The notes below the pieces were generated by a model. That model made no database searches. It saw only the letters and a program-made list of their open reading frames with translations, and was not told the origin of the DNA. A program made the translations under genes and the position numbers. Positions 43,741 to 53,125 of a DNA stretch of 64,000 bases are shown one piece after another (position 1 is the first letter of the stretch; each line of letters begins with the position of its first letter). Source of the DNA: an uncultured Blastocatellia bacterium. Its GTDB lineage: Bacteria > Acidobacteriota > Blastocatellia > HR10. Location: NCBI GenBank assembly GCA_937934295.1, contig CALHAI010000003.1, positions 205,098 to 269,097 of the forward strand, read 5' to 3'.

Positions 43741-46143
43741 ATGATGATGACGCGATGGGTACGAGGCCTTGGCATGAGCCTGATGCTCGGCGTGAGCAAC
43801 ATGGGGGTCGGCGCTCTGACGCCGCCTCAGACGGGGGCCCCACTGCCGATGGTCTCCCCGGAGACGGTCGGGATGTCGGCGCGGCACCTGGCATATATTG
43901 AGGAGATCGTCCAGGAAGCGATCGCGCGTCGGGAATTGCCCGGCGCCGTCATCCTCGTCGCGCGTCAGGGGCGCATCGTCTATTGGCGAGCGTTCGGCTA
44001 TCGCGCTGTGGAGCCCGAGCGGATTCCGATGACCCGCGATACCGTTTTCGATCTCGCCTCGCTCACGAAGGTCGTGGCCACGGCCACATCGGTGATGATC
44101 CTGGTCGAACGCGGGGCGATTCGATTGGGTGATCCGGTCGCTCGCTATATCCCCGAATTCGCGCAAAACGGAAAAGAGCGCATCACCATCGAGCAATTGC
44201 TCCTGCATCGTGGTGGACTCATCGCCGACAATGACTTGGCCGACTATCGTGACGGTCCGGAGAAAGCGATGGAGCGGATCTACGCGCTGGGGACGGTCGC
44301 TGAGCCGGGCACGCGCTTCATCTACAGCGACGTCGGTTACATCGTGCTTGGCGAACTCGTGCGCCGCGTCTCGGGCCAGCGCTTGGACGATTTCGCTCGC
44401 GAGAATATCTTTCGCCCGCTCGGCATGACGGAGACGACGTTCACGCCCAGCGGGGCACTGCGCCAGCGATGCGCACCCACGGAACGCCGCGAAGGGCGAT
44501 GGTTGCAAGGCGAAGTGCATGATCCGCGCGCCCATGCTCTTGGCGGCGTCGCCGGCCATGCCGGCCTCTTCTCAACAGCGCGCGATCTAGCCATCTACTG
44601 TCAGATGATCCTCAACGGTGGGGAATTTCGCGGCGTGCGCATCCTCAGTCCGCTGAGCGTGCGGCGCATGGTCGAGGGCCGCGGCCTCCCGTTCCCGGAG
44701 ATGCGCGGTCTCGGATGGGATATCAACACCGGCTATTCCTCCAATCGCGGCGATCTCTTCCCGATCGGATCCTTCGGACACACGGGGTTCACGGGAACGT
44801 CGTTCTGGATCGATCCGATGAGCCAAACGTTCGTCCTCTTCTTGAGCAATCGCGTGCATCCGGATGGTCGTGGCGAGGTGACATCGCTCCGCGGACGCGT
44901 GGCCTCGATCGTCGCGGCGGCGATCCGGCGACCGCCCTTGCCGGAGCTATGGCCCTCTCCGCCGACGATCTGGCGCGAACCCGAGCGCCCTCGCATTCGG
45001 GAGAGTCCCGAGACGGCCACCGTGCTCAACGGCATTGATGTCTTGCGCCGCGATGGCTTTCGCCTGCTCGAAGGCCGACGCCTCGGACTGATCACGAACC
45101 ATACGGGGCGCGCTCGCGATGGGACGAGCACGATTGATCTCTTAGCGCGGGCCCCCAATGTGACGCTTGTGGCGCTCTTCAGCCCCGAACATGGCCTGCG
45201 CGGACAGGCCGATGAACCCATAGGGGATACGGTGGATGAGAAGACGGGACTCCCCGTCTACAGCCTCTACGGACCGCGGCAACGACCGACGGCCGAGATG
45301 CTGCGCGGTCTGGATACGCTCGTCTTCGACATCCAGGATATCGGTGCGCGGTTCTACACGTACATCACGACGATGGGATACGCTCTGGAAGAGGCCGCCG
45401 CGCGCGGGATCCGTTTCATCGTGCTCGATCGTCCGAATCCGATCACTGGGCAGGACGTGGAGGGCCCGGTGGCCGATCCCGATGTCCGCTCCTTCACCGC
45501 GTATCATTCAATCCCTATCCGACACGGGATGACGATCGGCGAGCTGGCACTCCTGTTCAATGCGGAACGACAGATCGGGGCCGACCTTCATGTCGTGAAG
45601 ATGGAAGGGTGGCGGCGCGAGTACTGGTTCGATCAGACCGGACAAGAGTGGGTGAATCCGTCGCCCAATATGCGGAGCCTCACGGCGGCGACGCTCTATC
45701 CGGGTATTGCGCTTCTGGAGACGACGAATGTCGCGGTGGGGCGAGGCACGGATCGGCCCTTCGAGCTGTTCGGGGCGCCGTGGATGGACGGACGGCGCGT
45801 CGCCGAAGAGCTGAATCGGCGTGGGATCCCAGGCGTACGCTTCGTTCCCATTCGGTTCACTCCTCGGGCAAGTATATTCGCCGGGGAAGAATGTGGAGGC
45901 GTGGCCATTGTCATCACCGAACGCGCAGCGGTGCGCCCCGTGCGCCTGGGGATCGAAATCGCCGTCGTCCTGCATCGGCTCTATCCCGAGACGTGGCGGA
46001 TCGAACCCTTCGGGCGCTTGCTCGCGCATCGCCGAACCCTGGAGTTGCTCAAAAGCGGCGCCGATGCCGAGACGATCGAACGCGCGTGGCAGGCCGAGTT
46101 GGAACAGTTCCGGCAAATTCGGCGACGGTATCTGCTCTATTGA
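43741..46143 (+). CDS. Fusion of class C beta-lactamase-like serine hydrolase and NamZ-like exo-beta-N-acetylmuramidase
   Basis: An 800-residue exported protein. After a short signal-like N-terminus, residues about 38-400 are a serine hydrolase with SxxK (SLTK, Ser107/Lys110), YSD (Tyr195) and HTG (347-349). Residues about 427-800 match the DUF1343/NamZ (GH171) family: GRRLGLITNHTGR, FSPEHGLRGQADEP, DIQDIGARFYTYITTMGYALE and PSPNMRSL. NamZ removes terminal MurNAc from peptidoglycan; the lactamase-like half may trim peptide or ester groups. Three ATGs follow GGGGAGG; 43747 has the best spacing. Joining both activities suggests muropeptide recycling. Confidence 0.93.
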   Translation: MMMTRWVRGLGMSLMLGVSNMGVGALTPPQTGAPLPMVSPETVGMSARHLAYIEEIVQEAIARRELPGAVILVARQGRIVYWRAFGYRAVEPERIPMTRDTVFDLASLTKVVATATSVMILVERGAIRLGDPVARYIPEFAQNGKERITIEQLLLHRGGLIADNDLADYRDGPEKAMERIYALGTVAEPGTRFIYSDVGYIVLGELVRRVSGQRLDDFARENIFRPLGMTETTFTPSGALRQRCAPTERREGRWLQGEVHDPRAHALGGVAGHAGLFSTARDLAIYCQMILNGGEFRGVRILSPLSVRRMVEGRGLPFPEMRGLGWDINTGYSSNRGDLFPIGSFGHTGFTGTSFWIDPMSQTFVLFLSNRVHPDGRGEVTSLRGRVASIVAAAIRRPPLPELWPSPPTIWREPERPRIRESPETATVLNGIDVLRRDGFRLLEGRRLGLITNHTGRARDGTSTIDLLARAPNVTLVALFSPEHGLRGQADEPIGDTVDEKTGLPVYSLYGPRQRPTAEMLRGLDTLVFDIQDIGARFYTYITTMGYALEEAAARGIRFIVLDRPNPITGQDVEGPVADPDVRSFTAYHSIPIRHGMTIGELALLFNAERQIGADLHVVKMEGWRREYWFDQTGQEWVNPSPNMRSLTAATLYPGIALLETTNVAVGRGTDRPFELFGAPWMDGRRVAEELNRRGIPGVRFVPIRFTPRASIFAGEECGGVAIVITERAAVRPVRLGIEIAVVLHRLYPETWRIEPFGRLLAHRRTLELLKSGADAETIERAWQAELEQFRQIRRRYLLY

Positions 46144-46164
46144 GGGATCGTGCGAGGCGGTCGC

Positions 46165-47781
46165 TCACTCGGTTTCTCTGCGGAAGATGGCGGGGAGGGT
46201 CCGGAGCACGATCTTCACATCAAGCCAGAACGACCAGTGCTCGATGTAATAGAGGTCCAACTCGACCATGCGCTTGAAGGGAAGACGATTCCGTCCGCTC
46301 ACTTGCCAGAGTCCGGTGATCCCGGGCTTCACCTCCAGCCGCTTTCGATGCCAGCTCGAATAGTGTTCGACCTCGTAAGGGATAGGGGGGCGCGGCCCGA
46401 CCACGCTCATCTCGCCTTTGAGGACGTTGATGAGTTGCGGCAACTCGTCCAGGCTCCAGCGCCGAAGCCATCGTCCGATGCGCGTGATGCGGTGATCGTT
46501 CGGGACCTTCCCATAAAACACCCGGTGGATATCGGGATCCGGCTGACGTTCGCTCTCCACGCGCGGCGCGCTCATCGCTGAGGCCACGCGGAGCGATCCG
46601 CGAATCAGCTGGGTCATCACCGCCCGGTGCGGCTGTTCGTCCGCATCGGCGCGCATCGTGCGGAATTTGTAGAGCGTGAAGAGGCGTCCATCCATGCCGA
46701 CGCGCTCTTGGCGAAAGAGGATGGGACCGCGCGAATCGAGCTTGATGAGCACGGCAATGAGCAACAACAGCGGACCCAACAGGATCAGGGCCAGGAGCGC
46801 GAGGGTCACATCGAAGGCTCGCTTGAGGTAGCGATTGGGACCGCGTAGTGGCTCCTGGAAGAGCTTGATCATGGGGAGCACGCCGACCTGATCGAGCTCC
46901 GTCTTGCTGGGAAGGCAACTCAGGAGGTTCGGCACGACGCTGAAGGCGACGCGGCTCGTGCGCCAGCAGCGCAAGATCGTCTCGAAGAGCAGATCCGGGT
47001 TGAGCGCCGGATCGGTGATGAACACCTGCTCGATGCGAAATCGGCGAACGATCTCCGGTAGATCTTCGACGTGCCCCACGCGCAGGGACGAAAGGGGGGA
47101 AGTCTCCCCCGGCGCGGGGGAGGTCGAGAGCACGCCCACGATACGATAGCCCAGTTGCGGCTTCGCCCGCATCTCAGAGAGGCACAGCTTGGCCAAGTCG
47201 CCCTCGCCGACGATCACTGCCGGAATGAGGTTGTGGCCGCGCCGCCGGGCCAGAACTTGCGCCCGACGCACGAGCGCGCGCACGCCGAGCACGGCGAGCG
47301 TGAGGAGCCCCCAGTGCAGGAGGAAGATGCCGCGCGAATATGAGAATTCGCGGAATTCGAAGACGCCGCGATACATGAAGGCGATGACGATCAATACGAG
47401 CGAGGTCATCGTCGTCACCCGCAGCACGCCGAACGCATCTTCGAGCCACGAGAAGGCACCCTTGAGGGTGTACAATCGTGCCGACCGCAGCCCGAGGATG
47501 AGCGGAAGAGGAGCCATGAGACAGATCTCCAGATAAGGCCGAAACGCCTCCAGCGCGAGTGTCCGTACCAACTCGCGCGGATGCCCGAGAGCGAGGATCT
47601 CGGCGGCTGTCGGTGGCCACGGGATATAGCGCAGGCGATAGGCGAGCAAAAACGTCCCCCACGCGAGCGCGCCGTCCACGAGGCCGAGGAGCCCTTGAAC
47701 AACGGCGAGGGGGAACGCTCGCGGGATCGCGGGCCTCCGCTCCTTCGATCTCGCTTGTGGGGTGCGTGCGACGCCGGTCAC
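46165..47781 (-). CDS. Undecaprenyl-phosphate sugar phosphotransferase (WcaJ-type)
   Basis: A 538-residue polyisoprenyl-phosphate hexose-1-phosphate transferase that begins exopolysaccharide repeat units. The N-terminal half has four to five membrane helices and a CoA-binding-like domain ([23 protein letters not shown]). The C-terminal catalytic half has [77 protein letters not shown] and [15 protein letters not shown] 47781 lies 7 nt after a TATAAT box, so the start is probably leaderless; GTG 47799 lies upstream of the predicted +1. Confidence 0.93.
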   Translation of the reverse strand: MTGVARTPQARSKERRPAIPRAFPLAVVQGLLGLVDGALAWGTFLLAYRLRYIPWPPTAAEILALGHPRELVRTLALEAFRPYLEICLMAPLPLILGLRSARLYTLKGAFSWLEDAFGVLRVTTMTSLVLIVIAFMYRGVFEFREFSYSRGIFLLHWGLLTLAVLGVRALVRRAQVLARRRGHNLIPAVIVGEGDLAKLCLSEMRAKPQLGYRIVGVLSTSPAPGETSPLSSLRVGHVEDLPEIVRRFRIEQVFITDPALNPDLLFETILRCWRTSRVAFSVVPNLLSCLPSKTELDQVGVLPMIKLFQEPLRGPNRYLKRAFDVTLALLALILLGPLLLLIAVLIKLDSRGPILFRQERVGMDGRLFTLYKFRTMRADADEQPHRAVMTQLIRGSLRVASAMSAPRVESERQPDPDIHRVFYGKVPNDHRITRIGRWLRRWSLDELPQLINVLKGEMSVVGPRPPIPYEVEHYSSWHRKRLEVKPGITGLWQVSGRNRLPFKRMVELDLYYIEHWSFWLDVKIVLRTLPAIFRRETE

Positions 47782-47788
47782 GAGCGTG

Positions 47789-47818
47789 ATTATATTCACT
47801 CGGTCATTGAGCGCGCAA
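47789..47818 (-). promoter_or_regulatory. Promoter of the polyprenyl sugar-phosphotransferase
   Basis: TTGCGC (47818-47813), 18-nt spacer and consensus TATAAT (47794-47789). A GTG codon in the correct frame begins 7 nt after the -10 box, predicting a leaderless transcript starting at the codon itself. Confidence 0.65.
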
Positions 47819-47830
47819 ATCCGCGACGCT

Positions 47831-49054
47831 TCACCGGCCCGCGCGTGCCGTGAGGGTGCCGTAGAGCTGCCCGATCATCTCGACCATGTGCTCCCAGGAG
47901 AAGTGTGTGCGGACGCGTTCGCGTCCTCGTCGTCCCATCTCGCGCGCGTGATCCGGATGGGCGAGCAAGAATCCGATGGCTTTGGCGAGCTTCTCGGGTT
48001 CGCGTGGGGGAACGAGCATCCCCGTCTCCCCTTCTACGACGATCTCTGGCACGCCGTCCACGCGCGTGGCCACGACGGGGCGCGCCGCGGCCATCGCTTC
48101 TAAGATCGAAAACGGCATACCCTCATAAAGGGAGGGAAGGACGAACACGTCCATCGCCGCGAGAAGACGTGGCACGTCCTCGCGGTATCCCGTGAAGCGA
48201 ACGTTCGCGCGCAGTCCTCGAGCCTCGACCAGATGTTCCAGCTCGGCGCGGCGTTCGCCTTCGCCGACGATGAGGAACTGGGCGTCGGGGAACCTCTGAC
48301 GCAGCAGCGCCGCCGCTTCGATGAAATCCTCCGTCGCCTTTTGGAACGAGAGGCGTCCGACCGTCCCCACGATGGGCTCCCGCGCATTCAGGCCGAACTC
48401 CGCTGCCACCGAAGCGCGCGTTCCTTCGGTGGGGAAGTCCTCGACGCGAATGCCATGCGGGACGACCCTGAGCTTTCCCGGGGCAATAGGATAGTGGGCG
48501 AGCGCTCGGCGCCGATTCGTCTCCGAGTCCACAAGCATGACGTGTACGCACCGGTAGGCGAGCCACAGCGCGAGTCGCCCCTTCCAGGTGTAGACGTTCG
48601 GCGGGATCGTCGGCAGATGGTTCGTGGCGATCCGCACGGGAATGCCCGCGAGCGTCGCCGCCAAGATAGCGTACCGACAGGCGAACGGATGATGAAGATT
48701 GAAATGGGCGATGTCCGGCCGATACGTTCGGAAGAACGTGACGAGGGCCGGCAGGTGCTGTGGGCGTTCACCGGGCAACGCATGAAGACGAAGCCCGGCC
48801 CGGCGCGCCCACCGCAGCAGCGGCGCCAGCGCTTCCGTCGGCAAGCAGGCGAGACTCACATCCCACGCTTCGCGATCCAAGCCTTCGATCACATGGCGGA
48901 TGTAAGCTTCTGCCCCTCCCCAGGAGCGACTCTCCAAGATGTACATGAGTGCGGGCTTTCGCGCTTCCTCTGCCGCTGCCCTTCGCCGAGCGCGAGATCC
49001 ATGCGCGGCCTCGCCCATTGCTGAGGATGCCTTTTCGCACAAGCGATTCCCCAT
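47831..49054 (-). CDS. GT4-family glycosyltransferase
   Basis: A GT-B enzyme of up to 407 residues. LMYILESRSWGGAEAYIRHVIEGL is the acceptor-side glycine loop; VGTVGRLSFQKATEDFIEAA and LPSLYEGMPFSILEAMAAARPVVAT form the donor site. The start is uncertain: ATG 49054 is the first after the upstream stop and has weak AAGG; ATG 49018 and 48946 are alternatives, and the conserved domain begins only at 48946. It lies between a methyltransferase and the WcaJ-like initiating transferase, so it probably extends the same exopolysaccharide. Confidence 0.9.
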   Translation of the reverse strand: MGNRLCEKASSAMGEAAHGSRARRRAAAEEARKPALMYILESRSWGGAEAYIRHVIEGLDREAWDVSLACLPTEALAPLLRWARRAGLRLHALPGERPQHLPALVTFFRTYRPDIAHFNLHHPFACRYAILAATLAGIPVRIATNHLPTIPPNVYTWKGRLALWLAYRCVHVMLVDSETNRRRALAHYPIAPGKLRVVPHGIRVEDFPTEGTRASVAAEFGLNAREPIVGTVGRLSFQKATEDFIEAAALLRQRFPDAQFLIVGEGERRAELEHLVEARGLRANVRFTGYREDVPRLLAAMDVFVLPSLYEGMPFSILEAMAAARPVVATRVDGVPEIVVEGETGMLVPPREPEKLAKAIGFLLAHPDHAREMGRRGRERVRTHFSWEHMVEMIGQLYGTLTARAGR

Positions 49055-49058
49055 CGCC

Positions 49059-49982
49059 TTATTCCGACTCGCGCTCTTTGCGCGCGTAGACCTCAAGCCC
49101 TCCAGCATACGCCAGGGGCGAGAGGAAGAGCTTGTGATAAGCAATGACAGTCCACCGCACGGCGCGTCGAGCGATCGAATAGAGGAACCAAAACGGCGTC
49201 CGACGGTCATGCCGATCGCCCAGACGCTGACGCGCGCGCGCGATCCCGCGTTCGATCCATTCCGGCGCTCGGTAGTCGGGAGCGATGGCCCGGACGCAAA
49301 GTTCCCGAAATCCACAGGCGGCGAGCAGACGAAGGAGCGTCTCCGCCGTGAAGAAGCTCAAATGTTCCGGTGGCTTGAACTCCTTCCAAAGCGCGGGCGC
49401 GCGTTGCGCGAGGCGCTGTCCGGCATTCGGTGTCGAGAGGGCAAGTAGCCCCTCGGGGCGCAGCAGCCGGGAGAGGCGCTGCAGCTCAGCACGCGGATCG
49501 GGGACATGCTCCAAATATTCCCAGAGCGTGATGACGTCGAAGGTGCGCCCCTCTCGAAGAAGAGGTTCGGGCGAAGAGACAATGCGGCATCCCGTGAGTC
49601 GCTCGGCTTCACAAGCCGCCTCCGGCGCGATCTCGATGCCTGATACCTTCCACCCGCGCTCTTGAGCGACTCTGAGGAAGATGCCGCTCGCGCACCCGAC
49701 ATCAAGAAGCGTGCCCCGCGCCACGTATCGTTCGATCACCAATAGGCGCTCGCGGGCCTGCGTCTCCCAGAAAGCGCGCAGGGCCGCATAATCCGCATAG
49801 CCGAAGGGGCCCTCGCTCCGGAAATACGCGGGATCGGTATAGAGCGCATGGAGGGTCGCCGAGTCCGGAGGGGGGTAAACGAAGAGAAAGGCGCACGCGG
49901 CGCACCGCACGATCCGATATCCGTCCTTCTCCAAGAACGGCACGAAGCGATCGCTGCCGCACACGGCGCACGCGCGCTCCAT
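49059..49982 (-). CDS. Class I SAM-dependent methyltransferase with N-terminal zinc-ribbon-like motif
   Basis: A 307-residue methyltransferase. The first 35 residues contain CAVCG and CAACAFLF, two CxxC pairs that probably bind zinc. The SAM site follows: LLDVGCASGIFLRVAQERGW (motif I), SGIEIAPEAACEAE, and VITLWEYLEHVPDP (motif II-like). Enzymes of this layout often methylate sugars or glycan intermediates. It is encoded 4 nt before the downstream GT4 and overlaps none of it. The start at 49982 avoids overlap with the preceding dehydrogenase. Confidence 0.9.
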   Translation of the reverse strand: MERACAVCGSDRFVPFLEKDGYRIVRCAACAFLFVYPPPDSATLHALYTDPAYFRSEGPFGYADYAALRAFWETQARERLLVIERYVARGTLLDVGCASGIFLRVAQERGWKVSGIEIAPEAACEAERLTGCRIVSSPEPLLREGRTFDVITLWEYLEHVPDPRAELQRLSRLLRPEGLLALSTPNAGQRLAQRAPALWKEFKPPEHLSFFTAETLLRLLAACGFRELCVRAIAPDYRAPEWIERGIARARQRLGDRHDRRTPFWFLYSIARRAVRWTVIAYHKLFLSPLAYAGGLEVYARKERESE

Positions 49983-49990
49983 AGAGCGGA

Positions 49991-50887
49991 TCAAGAAGCG
50001 CCATCTTCTGGCGCCAGGCCGGCCATCTCTTCCATAACTTTGAGGACGGCCGAGTAATCCTCTTCGCCAAAGCCGCGAGCTGTTGTGGCGACGAAGAGTT
50101 CACGAATGACACCGAAGACCGGCAGTGGGACGTTCGCGCATCGCGCGGCTTCAAGGAGAAGATCCACGTCCTTCAGCATGTGCCGAGCGTAGAAGTTCGG
50201 ACGGAAGTCCCGCTCGCACATCGTGCGTCCTTTCGATTGATACATCGGCGCGTTCAAGGCCGAGGCGTCGAGGATCTCGAGAAGGCGCGTGGGCGTGATC
50301 CCGACGCGGCGGCCGAAGACGAAGGCCTGCGCGAGCGTGAGGATCATGCTGGCGATGAACGAATTGGCGATGAGCTTCATGTGCGTCGCGCGGGTGATCC
50401 GCTCGAAATACCAGATCTTCTGTCCGAGCGTGCGCAGGACAGGCTCGCACGTCTCGTATGCCTGGCGATCCCCTCCCACGAAGATCAGGAGCGTCCCCTC
50501 GGCGGCATGTCGCCAGTTTCCCAGAACCGGTGCGTGAAGGAAGACCGCGCCGCGCTCGCGATAGGTGCGCTCCAGGTCTTCGACCGTGTGCGGGGCTACG
50601 GTGCTCATGTCCACATGAATCGCCCGTGGCCGAATCCCGCGCAGCACTCCCTGCGGACCGCGCGCGACGTCCTGCAGGGCATCGGAATCCGAGACCATCG
50701 TGATGAGCAACTCGCTGCGACGCGCGACGGCCTCGGGCGAGTCGGCCCAGTGCGCCCCCCGCGCAAGAAGCGGCTCTGCCTTCTGCGGCGTGCGGTTGAA
50801 GACCGTCACCGCGTATCCGGCGCCCAGCAGGCGTTCGGCCATCGGACGCCCCATGATGCCCAGACCGATAAAGCCAATGTCGCGCAT
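49991..50887 (-). CDS. Beta-hydroxyacid dehydrogenase (3-hydroxyisobutyrate dehydrogenase family)
   Basis: A 298-residue NAD(P)-dependent oxidoreductase. IGFIGLGIMGRPMAERLLGAGY is the Rossmann motif with the family signature, FNRTP indicates NADPH preference, HVDMSTVAP holds the substrate loop, and the catalytic Lys lies in THMKLIANSF. Relatives act on tartronate semialdehyde, succinic semialdehyde or imines. GAGGAGG precedes ATG 50887. It heads the methyltransferase-GT4 run, though its chemistry may be unrelated to glycans. Confidence 0.92.
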   Translation of the reverse strand: MRDIGFIGLGIMGRPMAERLLGAGYAVTVFNRTPQKAEPLLARGAHWADSPEAVARRSELLITMVSDSDALQDVARGPQGVLRGIRPRAIHVDMSTVAPHTVEDLERTYRERGAVFLHAPVLGNWRHAAEGTLLIFVGGDRQAYETCEPVLRTLGQKIWYFERITRATHMKLIANSFIASMILTLAQAFVFGRRVGITPTRLLEILDASALNAPMYQSKGRTMCERDFRPNFYARHMLKDVDLLLEAARCANVPLPVFGVIRELFVATTARGFGEEDYSAVLKVMEEMAGLAPEDGAS

Positions 50888-50930
50888 GAGTCCCTCCTCG
50901 TGAGATGATCGCGGTCTCCACGTGTGGAAC

Positions 50931-50959
50931 ATCTTAAAATCAGCGCGTTCTGGAAGCAA
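50931..50959 (-). promoter_or_regulatory. Promoter of the dehydrogenase-methyltransferase-GT4 run
   Basis: TTGCTT (50959-50954), a 17-nt spacer and TAAGAT (50936-50931). The predicted leader of about 37 nt carries the GAGGAGG site. It is divergent from the kinase promoter. Confidence 0.5.
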
Positions 50960-50973
50960 GGAGGGCTGTCGAG

Positions 50974-51002
50974 TTGCTCATCTCCCGGTCTCCCCCTACA
51001 AT
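50974..51002 (+). promoter_or_regulatory. Promoter of the Ser/Thr kinase
   Basis: TTGCTC (50974-50979), a 17-nt spacer and TACAAT (50997-51002). Predicted +1 near 51009, so ATG 51035 with GAGGGGG is the first usable start. Confidence 0.6.
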
Positions 51003-51034
51003 TAGGCGGGAGGGTGCGGAGCATCGTGAGGGGG

Positions 51035-53092
51035 ATGATCGGGAAAACGCTCGGGCATTACAAGCTCCTGGAGGAGCTGGGACACGGGGGCATGGGGACG
51101 GTCTACAAAGCGCGCGATCTGGCGCTGGATCGGATCGTCGTCGTGAAAGTCCTCTCCCCCGATCTCATGGCGGATGCGGAAGCCCGACGTCGCTTCTGGC
51201 GTGAAGCGCGGTTGGCCTCGGCCTTGGATCACCCCAACATCTGCACGATCTATGGGATCGAGGAAGCCGAGGGGTATTCGTTCATCGTGATGCAGTACGT
51301 CGAGGGGAAGACGCTGAAGAAACTGATCGGTGGACGTCCCCTTCGGTTAGAGGGCTTGCTCTCCATCGCGTTGCAGGCCGCAGATGCGCTGGCGACGGCT
51401 CACGCGCAAGGGGTCATCCATCGCGACATCAAGTCGGCCAACATCATGGTGACCGAGCGCGGACAGGTCAAAATCCTCGACTTCGGATTGGCGAAACTCA
51501 TCGAGCGATCGCGCGGAGCGGAGGCGGCGGCCGAGTTGACGCAGATGGGGGCGACGCTCGGAACGCCCTCGTACATGTCGCCGGAGCAAGCGCGGGGCGA
51601 ACGCGTGGATCATCGGAGTGACATCTTCTCCTTCGGCATCGTGCTCTACGAGATGGCTACCGGGCGTGTGCCGTTCAAAGGGGAGAGCCGTGTGGAGACC
51701 ATGCATGCCGTCATTCACAAACGGGCGCAATTGGTACACGAGCTGAACCCCCGGGTCCCTCCTTCTTTGGTGGCGATCATCGAGCGGGCCATTGAGAAAG
51801 ATCCGAATGATCGGTATCAAACGATGGTGGATCTGCTCGCAGATCTCCGACAGGTGGCCGTCGAAGCGGGACTTGTAGCGCGCGTGCCCGACGGCGTGAT
51901 GACCCCATATGTCCCGGCCGGTCAGCCCCCACGTCTTCGAGCATTGTGGCAAAGACTCCGACGGCTCACCGAGCGGGGGCGCCGCGAGCGTACCTCCCCA
52001 AGCGATGCGCGCGCCTCCGCGAGCGTGGAGTTCTCGCTCATTGAAGGGCCGCGACGCGCACTCGCCATCCTTCCGTTCCGCAATCTGAGTGGTCGTCCTG
52101 AGGATGAAGTCTATGGACGTTCTTTGGCCGAGCATTTGACGACCGAACTGGCGAAGTTCAAGACGGTGACCGTTCGCTCGGCGAGCCTCCTTGGGAGAGA
52201 GGGGGATCGTCCCGGAGACCCGCGTCGGATCGGACGGCAGCTTCACGTCGATGCGGTGCTCACGGGCGCCGTCTTCCGATCAGGAGAGCGCGTGCGCGTG
52301 ACCGCGCAACTGCTTGATGCGCGAAGCGGCGACATCCTCTGGAGCGAGAAGATCGATTCTCATGTCGAGGATGTCCTCGTGCTTCAGGATCGCATCTCGC
52401 AGAGGGTGATCGAAGGGCTGACGGCGGGGGCGGCGCCGGTCAACCCGCTGGAATTGGTGCGCGATGAGGACGAGGCCGTTCGGACCGACGCCGTGCGCAT
52501 GCTCGCGTTCTCGCGCGATCCGCGGGCGATCCCCGTGCTCGTGGAAGCGTTGGCCGATCCCAGCCTCGCGGTCAAGGCGGCCGCCTTGGAGGCGCTCGTG
52601 CGAAAGGGGAGCGCGGCCGTCGGGCCGACGATCGAGCGTTTGACGGAGGCGCTGGATGCGGGGGATGTCGTGACGGCGCGCTTCGCGGCGAAAGCGCTCG
52701 GATTGATCGGCGATGCGACGGTCGCCCCGGTGCTCCGCGAATTACTGGCCAGTGAGGATCGGTTCGTCGTCGCCGAGATCGCGCTGGCTCTTGGTCGGCT
52801 GCGGGATTATGAAGCGGTACCCCGGCTTCTGGAGATGCTCGCGATCGAGGATCGGAATGTGCGCTTCGCCGTCGTCTCCGCATTGGGGCAGATCGCCGAT
52901 CCACGGGCGCGCGCGGCACTTGAGGACTGTTTGCGAGACGAAGATGAGGGCGTGCGCGCTCAAGCGCGATGGGCGCTCGCGCGCCTTCGGCGGGCGTCTG
53001 GCGCATGGGAGAATCCTCCCTGTTCTCGCGGCGAGGCTGAGGCGCGATCGGCCGAGGATCGAGATCGCGTGGGGCCTTCACCCGTGTTGTGA
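51035..53092 (+). CDS. Ser/Thr protein kinase with TolB-like and HEAT-repeat domains
   Basis: A 685-residue signalling protein. The kinase domain (1-270) is complete: LGHGGMGTVYKA glycine loop, Lys38, Glu57, IHRDIKSAN (Asp131) and ILDFGLA (Asp149), with GTPSYMSPEQ. Residues about 340-460 form a TolB/FlgO-like domain (ALAILPFRNLSG, LHVDAVLTGAVFRSGERVRVTAQLLDARSGDILWSEK). Residues about 475-660 are at least five HEAT/PBS-lyase-like repeats (DPRAIPVLVEALAD, ATVAPVLRELLAS). No transmembrane helix is visible, so it is a soluble Hanks-type kinase with protein-binding modules. Substrates are unknown. Confidence 0.93.
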   Translation: MIGKTLGHYKLLEELGHGGMGTVYKARDLALDRIVVVKVLSPDLMADAEARRRFWREARLASALDHPNICTIYGIEEAEGYSFIVMQYVEGKTLKKLIGGRPLRLEGLLSIALQAADALATAHAQGVIHRDIKSANIMVTERGQVKILDFGLAKLIERSRGAEAAAELTQMGATLGTPSYMSPEQARGERVDHRSDIFSFGIVLYEMATGRVPFKGESRVETMHAVIHKRAQLVHELNPRVPPSLVAIIERAIEKDPNDRYQTMVDLLADLRQVAVEAGLVARVPDGVMTPYVPAGQPPRLRALWQRLRRLTERGRRERTSPSDARASASVEFSLIEGPRRALAILPFRNLSGRPEDEVYGRSLAEHLTTELAKFKTVTVRSASLLGREGDRPGDPRRIGRQLHVDAVLTGAVFRSGERVRVTAQLLDARSGDILWSEKIDSHVEDVLVLQDRISQRVIEGLTAGAAPVNPLELVRDEDEAVRTDAVRMLAFSRDPRAIPVLVEALADPSLAVKAAALEALVRKGSAAVGPTIERLTEALDAGDVVTARFAAKALGLIGDATVAPVLRELLASEDRFVVAEIALALGRLRDYEAVPRLLEMLAIEDRNVRFAVVSALGQIADPRARAALEDCLRDEDEGVRAQARWALARLRRASGAWENPPCSRGEAEARSAEDRDRVGPSPVL

Positions 53093-53125
53093 GGATGGGG
53101 GGGTGCGTGACGGCCCCGATCGCCT

